DNA from: Culex pipiens pallens
Lineage: Eukaryota; Arthropoda; Insecta; Diptera; Culicidae
Direction of reading: 5' to 3'
DNA: 64,000 nt
Assembly (NCBI RefSeq): GCF_016801865.2
Contig: NC_068939.1
Coordinates: forward strand, 87,391,881 to 87,455,880
Each line of letters opens with the position of its first letter. Position 1 is the first letter of the stretch. This document shows positions 56,607 through 64,000 of the stretch, one piece after another. The position numbers and the translations under genes are program-made. The notes below the pieces were generated by a model. The model worked only from the letters and a program-made list of their open reading frames with translations. It did not search any database and was not told where the DNA came from.

Positions 56607-57285
56607 TAGGGTGTAATATGGTTGTATGGAAAAAAATAAAGTTGTCCAAATTTAGCGAGCACAGCAATTTTTCAGTTCCTTTTGGGGTCCTAAACAACTC
56701 CCCAAAGTTTGGGAACGATTGGTTTAGTCCTCACTTTGCGCAAAGCGATTCAATTTTCCATATAAATTTGTATGGGAAAAAACATTTTTTTGGATTTTAA
56801 TATTTATAAAATCCACGTTTCACGCTGTACTAAAACCGGATTCATATTCGGATGCTCTGGAAGGTGCTCTACAACTTTCCCGAAGAGAGTATGGTGGTAA
56901 CTTGCTCCTATAAACAGATACAGCGTTTTCAAAACTCGTCTAAAACGTGTTTTTTGATCGAAAATCACGTTTTAGACAAGTTTTGAGGACGCTGTATCTT
57001 CTTTCAGCGACAAGCTAGCACCATACTCTCTTCGGGAAAGTTGTAGATCACATTCCAGAGCATCCGAATATGAATCCGGTTTTAGTACAGCGTGAAACGT
57101 GGATTTTATAAATATCAAATTCCAAAAAAATGGTTTTTCCCATACAAATTTATATGGAAAATTGAATCGCTTTGCGCAATGTGAGGACTGAACCAATCGT
57201 TCTCAAACTTTGGGGAGTTGTTTAGAACCCCAAAACGAACTGAAAAATTGCTGTGCTGGAAAATCGATTTTCATATTACACCCTA
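56607..57285. mobile_element. hAT-like palindrome D, copy 2
   Basis: It starts TAGGGTGTAATATGG and ends TCATATTACACCCTA, with ATGGATGGT on both sides (56598-56606, 57286-57294). It sits in the end of a CCATAAACCACG-type MITE, which resumes as GGATGGTCCCT. The arms match 43912-44588. Confidence 0.88.
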
Positions 57286-57335
57286 ATGGATGGTCCCTAA
57301 TGAACTTTGAACAACTTTTAATCATAAAAATTATG

Positions 57336-58390
57336 TAATTAAGAGGCAGTATTTGTAAATATTGCTCGGTTTGTTCTAGAGGTCGTATCGAGGTGCTCCG
57401 ATTTGGATGAAACTTTCAGCGTTTGTTTGTATATACATGATACGAACTCATGCCAAATATGAGCCCTCTACGTCAAAGGGAAGTGGGGTAAAACGGGCAT
57501 TGAAGTTTGAGGTCCAAAAAACATGAAAAATCTTGAAATTGCTCCCATTTGCGTAAAACTTGATCAATTCTAATTCTCTTAGTTGCATTCGAAAGGTCTT
57601 TTGAAGCACTTCAAAATGTGCTATAGACATCCAGGATTGGTTTGACTTTTTCTCATAGCTTTTGCAAATTACTGTAAAAAATTGATTTTTTTAAAACCTT
57701 AATATCTTTTTGCAACAGCCTCCAACACCCATACTCCCATAGGTCAAAAGATAGGTAATTTCATGGACTATAAGCCTATGGTATTTACTTTCTGGCCAAT
57801 CGCGGTTTTTTTCATAGTTTTTAAATTTTTCTAGAACAAACATTTTACAACGTTAGTTTTTGCCCTGTAGGCCGTCATAGCGGTACTTTTTGGTCTCAAT
57901 TTTGTCATATTCGGAATCCTCGGACAATTTCACGTAAGTTAGAAGTATTGGAGTTGTAAATTTGATTGGAAAAAATAATTAAATAAAACACTTTTGAAAA
58001 AATAAATAGATTTTATTTACTCTGTGATCAATACGTCAAATGCTGTATCAAGTAGGCGAAAACTTGTTTTACCCCTAATCCGACAAAATGCTAAATAATA
58101 TTTTAATTAATTCTAAATGGATTTTTTTCCAATCAAATTTACAACTCCCATACTTCTAACTTACGAGAAATTGTCCGAGGATTCCGAATATGACAAAATT
58201 GAGACCAAAAAGTACCGGTATGACGGCCTACAGGACAAAAACTAACGTTGTAAAATGTTTGTTATAGAAAAATCGAAAAACTATGATAACTTGTCTCATG
58301 TATAGACAAACAAACGCTGAAAGTTTCATCCAAATCGGAGCACCTCGATACGACCTGTTACACATTGGTGAAAAACTCGCTCTTAATTAT
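57336..58390. mobile_element. Foldback element, about 1.05 kb
   Basis: Outer arms ATTAAGAG and CTCTTAAT enclose long inverted arms, including GGTCGTATCGAGGTGCTCCG at the left and its inverse at about 58338. The centre near 57990 is AT-rich. No coding sequence. Only copy of this family in the window. Confidence 0.75.
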
Positions 58391-58611
58391 CTTACTTTTT
58401 CTTGAAATTCCTTTTCTACACCACAATATGCAATCATTAACTAGGTATTTGCCGTTTTAGGTTTTCCATTTTTGTTAACATTTTCCATATTTTGCTTGTT
58501 TATCGAATTGGTTCTTTAAAAAAACCATTCTTTTTAATATTTTTTTTATTTGGTTGTAACATTGTATGGGCTTTTACATGACCAAGGCATACATTACAAT
58601 TTTAATAGAAG
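58391..58611. other. AT-rich spacer
   Basis: No feature recognised. Confidence 0.3.
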
Positions 58612-58818
58612 TAGTAAAAAATGTGTAAATTTCTAAGGTGTGATTTTAGAAGGTTTAATATAACCTCTTTTATTATGTAATTCAAGCTCAATTTAGACCT
58701 TAAAAAACTGACAACAGAATTGTGGTAAAATTACAAATATTCAGAGGTAAAATCACACATTTTTTCTGACATAAAAGATGTTCCCCTTCCCAGATGTGAT
58801 ATTACCATTATTTTTTTA
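58612..58818. mobile_element. CACAG-family MITE (reverse orientation)
   Basis: AAAAAATGTGTAAATTTC at the left and TTTTTTCTGACATAAAAGATG then GATGTGATATTACCAT at the right are the family arms in reverse. The extreme ends are eroded. Confidence 0.7.
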
Positions 58819-60427
58819 GCCAAACTTTTTTTTCCCTATTTACATGTTTTAAGCAATATTTAGAAAATTTGAATCTAGTTTGCAATATTTGTTAACTAGT
58901 TTTTTGATGTAAAATTCAATCTGCAAGCGAAAATTATTCAATTCAATTTTGTTCAAGTGCATCATATTCGAAACAAATCGTCCTTAAGTTTGATTTCAGC
59001 GATTTTTTGTAATTTTTTTCGATTAAATATTATATATCAATAACAATTCATCCAGTTAACGTGTCAACAAATTAATTTTAATGAAATTATCTTATATTTT
59101 GAAATAATAAGTTCACGACGAACATGGCCCTATAGTTTCTTCTCGAATATGATTGAAATAAAATTCAAAGATTGTACAGAAAAGTTAGTTGCTGGAATTC
59201 TTAAAAAAAATTATTATGATAATTATCAATTTTGCTTTTTATCTTTTCTAAGTAAAATCTAAAATTTAAACTTTGAATGCACCATATCTTCTGCACATTT
59301 AAAGCTAAAATCATGCTATAATTCAAATAAACCAAAGAATTAAGAGACAATTTGATTTGAAGCCTTGAATAATTTTGAGATTCTGTTGATTAATAGTTAA
59401 ATTATAATTTCATTTTTTAAGTACTAGAAACTATGTGCTTTTAAGTTTATCTGAAAATGATCAATGTCCTTAACATGAAATGAAATAGGAGGAAGGAGAA
59501 AATATGAGGAAAAAATCCTTGCAAACAATTGTAACAATAATGTTGAGACATTTGAAGAGGTTTATAACTGGACTACAAAATCTACTTAATTGAGAAAAAA
59601 TAAGATTTTCCACAGAACAATAAACAATCGAAGAAGTCGATAAATTTAAAGGTATAGGCTTTATTTCATTTCTATTTTTTTTGCTTTTTCATTAACCCCC
59701 TACTACCGAAATTGTTTCCATGTTCAAAAGGTCATTTTGAGCAACTTTTGTGCTACGAAAACTTAACTTTTCTTGTTTTATTTTTTTTCATTTTTAGTAT
59801 TTAAAATTGCATTTATCTTGTTAAGTTTATGTTTGTTTCTGATCGTATTTGGCTAACTCTACCACATCCTATCATTACCTTTTGTATATCTTAATTTTTA
59901 ATGTTTTTGCAGTCACTTTTTCAATTTGCTGCTCTTTTTCACATTTTGTACTATAGAACGATAGCATTATCAATTAAAATGTTAATAAGTGCTTAGAGGC
60001 ATAGTCTAGTAGAGATAGTCTAATTACTGCATACTTATTTTCTCATAATATAGAGGAAATAATAGTATGAAAAACAGCCAAAGTTGACACCAGAAAAAAT
60101 ACATTTTTTAAACATTGACAATGTGACATAAAACAAGTCCCATTCCAACCTTTTAATTTTTTAAATTATAAGAGTTCTTCTTTCCTTTTTATAGATTAAA
60201 AATTTGTTGAAAAATTGATTTTTGTCGATTTAGTTTTAGATCGAAGCCCGTCTAGAACATTTTATTATAGCACGCATTTGAGAGCTGAAAGCGGAAAAAT
60301 CACTTAAAAATCCTATTCAAATTTGTTTTTCAAATTTAAAAGAAAATGTGACTCGTTATAAAACTCGACTTTCATCTATTAATTCAGCGCAGCAAGGCCT
60401 TGCTGAATAAATGTACGACTCGTAGTT
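58819..60427. other. AT-rich unique DNA
   Basis: About 1.6 kb without element ends, open frames or RNA signals that I can support. Confidence 0.35.
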
Positions 60428-61216
60428 GGGTAATTCTCCGCCAACTCACACAGCAGTTGCCCCGACCCCTCTTCGATTTGCGTGAAACTTTGTCCTTCAC
60501 TTTTTGCGTTTCTCTTTGTTTCGTCGTCCGTGTTTGTCGCGGGTGACCATGAACGGCCATGATCAACGACGACCAACATTTTCAAAACTTTTTTTCGTAA
60601 AATCGCGATAACTCGTGATGTTTATAAGCAAACTCCTTATGTCTATACATCAAAATTTTTGTAATTGTCTGCTCTACAACTTTGTAGAACATTGTTACAC
60701 TCTAAAAAATAACCCTGCAAAGTTAGAAAAAACACGAAATTAAAAAATGAAAAATTTTGTTCTAAATGAAAAAATGACCCTTCTGGGTCAATGTAAATTC
60801 GAAAAGTACATTAAATTTCCCATAAAATGACATGTTCCAAAATTTTTTACAGTCGAGTAACGGAAAATTTGAGAATTTTTAAAACTTTTTTAGTGTTTTT
60901 TTCGATGAAAAATACGTTTTTTCGGAATTCTGAGTACGCCATCAAATCGGGCGTCTAATTTTACATAAAAGTGCCTTTGACACCAAATTTCTATCTCATC
61001 ACCGTTTCAGGCTGCAAATTATTGAAAAACACCTCTTTTTTCGCATGTTCAACCATGGAAGGGGCCGTACCGCCCCTCCGTCACGAGATATCAAAAAACG
61101 GACCTGGGATTCGTGATCAGGGACAAAAGTTACCCCTTAGGACAAAGTTTCACGCAAATCGAAGAGGGGTCGGGGCAACTTTTCCCGATTTCGTGTGAGT
61201 TGGTAGAGAATTACCC
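60428..61216. mobile_element. Foldback family A, copy with deleted left arm
   Basis: It starts GGGTAATTCTCCGCCAACTC, ends GTAGAGAATTACCC and has AGTT on both sides (60424-60427, 61217-61220). The first 70 bp of the left arm jump directly to the centre (CACTTTTTGCGTTTCTCTTTG), so about 550 bp are missing relative to 34709-36053. The right arm is complete. Confidence 0.9.
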
Positions 61217-61220
61217 AGTT

Positions 61221-62994
61221 ACAAAAACTACTATTATAAATAAAACAGCTACAATTTTTTAAATCATTTACGAAATTGCGGTGAGGCAGGTTTTCAAGCC
61301 AATGAAAAATTAAAATGACAGAGTCGCCAGATTTTCAATGATTTAAAATTATTGAAAAGATCTTTTAAACGCAAATCTTAAAATGCAAAAGTATGACGAT
61401 TTTGGGAGCAATTTTCATCAAAATCATAGTGTGAATTGGTTTTAAAAAGTTGTTCAATTTTCTAAACTGATAACTTGGAATAGGGTTGCCAGATCATCAA
61501 TATCTATTTCTCATGGAAAAAAAATATATTCAAAAGCAGGGTTCAAAAGATCAAGAAAATAAAGTAAAGAAGACTATGCCCACAAAAAAACATAAAAGAT
61601 TCCCTCAGCTGCTGCTGCTGAAAGCACTGCCAACAGGAGCTGCTAAATCTCGCCAGTCAACCAACCCAGCACAGCAAGACCCCGGTCCCAAGCAGCAGAA
61701 GGATCCAGAAGCTTTAAGGACGAGAGGCGAGAGCAGGGAGCAGTAAAAAAAAGAGTCAAAAACGTGCCTAATCACGTGAAAGCTGTTTCTCTTTTGCGTG
61801 CATTATTATTCAAGCGATACCATTTTTCCTTTTCGAGGATTTTGCTGCTGGTACTATGGACGTTGCCTCTGGGGAGGGGGGGGGGGGAGGTGAGGGTGGA
61901 GTTGGTTCATAGACTCCACTCATTCAGAAACAGACTTACACACACACACACACACACACCAGCCAGTGGAGGTGAACTGGCTCCTCATAGACACATTCTG
62001 GCAGTTGCAAATTGCAAGACAAGAGAAGATGTAACCGTGGCAGGAGTGTGGGGAAACGTTGATAGAGTTACTTAATCTTGCATTGCAGTAGTAAGAACTT
62101 TTTTCATCGGAGGAAATAAGACATAAAACAGAATGAAAAAAGCCCTGAAATGCAAGGGGCTAAGTAATTACTCTTGTTGAGATTGCATCAACAATCTGGA
62201 AAAGCTGGAAGTTTTTTTTTAGAGCTTTGAACTTAGTCTTATCTGATTAGTTTTTCAAAACTTACCTCCACTGAAAAAAAGCATCTTTTGACATCCATCT
62301 AGTTACCCTAATCCGAGGCCACCTTCAACTGCGATATCCTTGGAAGCTTCTTTATCCTTCTCAAACTCACGAGGCTACTCTCTCATTCTCTCTCTCTAAT
62401 CAACCAGCTATAGCCAGCAGTATAGTGGCACAGTGTCTTTTCTCTGCCGCAATCGAGCGCTGGGAGCTGCCAATAAACGAAACAGAAAAACTTGAGGAAA
62501 TTCTCTTTTCATTAACTTCAGGAGGCTAAGTTCAGTTGATTATGTGCGCGCCCGCTTCTGCACCCCTGCGTTCGAGTCCTGTTTAAGGGGGGGATCCTCT
62601 GCTTCTGCTGCCACTGCTGTATGTGTCGAAAATCTCTTCCGATAGACACGTGCCAAGGGGAGTTGCATGAACAGCAGGACGAGGAGAAGGCAGAGCAATG
62701 TCGAAGGCAGAAGAGGTTTCGCCAAAGTGGGCACGGAATGAATGGGCGTTCTCGGCTAGAACGGACTTTAATTTCAGAAAGAAATTTCTTTGCTGAAAAA
62801 TATTGACTTTAAACTTAGGTTATCTCAATTTTACGGTTCAATTGAATTAGGAAATAAATATTTCCGTTTAAATTTAAATTCATTCTTATATAGCATGAAC
62901 TACAACGCTGACAAAATCTATACCCAGCACTCCCCTAGGATTCAAGATTCAACAGCAAGATTACTGCCGAAACGAGACATCCCGGTTTGGACAT
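61221..62994. other. Unique DNA with GC-richer block
   Basis: The block 61560-62060 has CTGCTGCTGCTG (61610), a G-run (61873) and (CA)n at 61937-61958. Block 62290-62770 is also GC-richer, with TCTCTCATTCTCTCTCTC. Short frames have no recognised motifs. Confidence 0.35.
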
Positions 62995-63520
62995 TGTTGT
63001 TAGGGTGGAGGGCAATGAGGTTCCCTGTGATTAAGTCATTATAACATTTCTGGGTTTTCGTTGTGGATCCTTTAGTCAGGAAGAACACGGCAATGATAAT
63101 ACAGCGAATCCACGTCAAACCAGCAGGATCCAGATCAAAACTGCTCCGATTTAGCACAAATGGCTTAGGTGGGTCTCGTGGCGCAGGGGTAGCGGCTTCG
63201 GCTGCCGATCCCGATGATGCTATGAGACGCGGGTTCGATTCCCGCCTTATCCACTGAGCTTCTATCGGATGGTGAAGTAAAACGTCGGTCCCGGTTTCTC
63301 CTGTCTCGTCAGAGGCGCTGGAGCAGAAATCCCACGTTAGAGGAAGGCCATGCCCCGGGGGGCGTAGTGCCAATAGTTTCGTTTTTCGGCTTAGGTAACT
63401 TCGATGCCAAATTTGAGCCAAATAGGATCATTTTTTATCTTGATCCTGCTGGTTTGATATGGAATCGCTTTTACATTTTTTATTTTTCTTTGTATGACAA
63501 AGAATCTTTAAAAATACCCT
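62995..63520. repeat. Inverted repeat surrounding a SINE
   Basis: Left AATCCACGTCAAACCAGCAGG (about 63106) is mirrored by CCTGCTGGTTTGATATGGAA at about 63446; flanking bases also correspond. The SINE at 63171-63387 inserted near the centre of this hairpin. Outer limits are uncertain. Confidence 0.55.
63171..63387 (+). mobile_element. tRNA-derived SINE with 9-bp target duplication
   Basis: GGCTTAGGT flanks both sides (63162-63170, 63388-63396). The head has A box TGGCGCAGGGG (63179) and B box GGTTCGATTCC (63232), separated by a long variable region. The rest is a GC-rich non-coding body ending GTGCCAATAGTTTCGTTTTTC. The tRNA-like part does not fold into a convincing cloverleaf by eye. Confidence 0.85.
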
Positions 63521-64000
63521 TTTTTTTCAAATCTGCAGGGCAGAGCAAACCCGTCTTCATTGACCTCACCAATCTGACGATATTTTTTTCTCGGTGGTCC
63601 AAATCGCCAAATAAAGTAGAAAAGGGAATTCACGAAAAATTGTGCCATTCTGGAGCTTTCATATCTTCAGAAGAGTTGTTGCAAATATAAAAAAGCAACT
63701 TTTGGCATGATTGAATTTTAGGGTGATTAACGACGAGGGTGTTTTTGAAATTCTGACTTTGCAGTAATTTTTTTGTGGGAACTTTTTTTGTTGTTAATCC
63801 AAGTGCATCTTATTAATCTTAAAATGGCTGTAACTTCTGACCTTAAAGTCAAAATTGACAATTCACCTAAACTCATAGAAATGGAAACCCAATAGAAGGC
63901 CAAAAATTTATATTTTGACACCTTGGCTCAACTCCGAGGGTAGATTCAGATTCAGCAGGAAAAATCGAGATATTTGAGTTATAAATTGCTTTATTTTTGG
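63521..64000. other. AT-rich DNA at the window end
   Basis: No gene or complete element recognised. The style (GGCTGTAACTTCTGACC, ATCGAGATATTTGAGTT) resembles foldback arms, whose partner could lie beyond the window. Confidence 0.3.

Noticed and set aside
63171..63255. Possible tRNA gene with long variable arm
   Set aside because: No convincing cloverleaf, and the segment continues into a SINE body bounded by GGCTTAGGT duplications.
62942..63421. 159-codon minus-strand frame
   Set aside because: It runs through the SINE and the surrounding inverted repeat; no domain recognised.
1..64000. CRISPR arrays, rRNA, viral integrations
   Set aside because: No regularly spaced direct repeats with unique spacers, no rRNA-like segments, and no viral-type reading frames were seen.

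Overview
The window looks like a stretch of a mosquito chromosome, most likely a culicine and probably Culex. This is an inference. It rests on very AT-rich DNA, pervasive foldback and MITE-type elements, several tRNA-derived SINE families, a CR1/L2-type reverse transcriptase and one insect-like split exon. No bacterial-style operon, rRNA, CRISPR array or plausible functional tRNA gene was found.

Host genes are sparse. The one clear host coding segment is a 492-nt internal exon at 2715-3206 (+). It has a good acceptor and donor, is phase 0 at both ends, and encodes a cysteine-rich block that I recognise as the NALF/FAM155 (Nlf-1) family, the auxiliary subunit of the NALCN sodium-leak channel. 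Its neighbouring exons were not found, so much of the window is probably intron or intergenic DNA around this gene. On the minus strand, 24013-24090 is a convincing 78-nt phase-0 exon candidate of unknown product, with further splice-like signals up to about 24967.

The rest is layered transposon debris. Main groups: (A/B/C) long palindromic elements of 0.8-2.3 kb that share an AATTC core near their ends and, where both ends survive, have 4-bp target duplications (34709, 39707, 45276, 48643, 60428). (D and others) hAT-like palindromes with TAGGGTG, CAAGGGTCC or CAGSGATGG ends and 8-9-bp duplications (9306, 33339, 40691, 43912, 46974, 56607). (MITE-CACAG) small elements beginning CACAG and ending CTGTG with 2-bp duplications; some carry tRNA-like pol III boxes, including two palindromic versions (14563, 47866). 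SINEs with clear target duplications lie at 9212, 17798, 29300, 41441, 55310 and 63171. A 5'-truncated non-LTR reverse transcriptase occupies 11765-13964.

Region by region: 0-3.5 kb holds the NALF exon; 3.6-11.4 kb is deeply nested elements plus a 1.2-kb direct duplication; 11.4-15.1 kb holds the retrotransposon and a palindromic pol III MITE; 15-27 kb is mostly unique DNA, with the minus-strand exon candidate at 24 kb and a 760-bp (CAAAAAA)n array at 26.76 kb; 28-37 kb is SINE, hAT-like and foldback elements separated by GC-richer unique blocks; 37.9-50.6 kb is the densest nest; 50.6-64 kb alternates unique blocks with MITEs, foldbacks and SINEs. The insertions interrupt one another cleanly, so relative ages can be read directly from the sequence.
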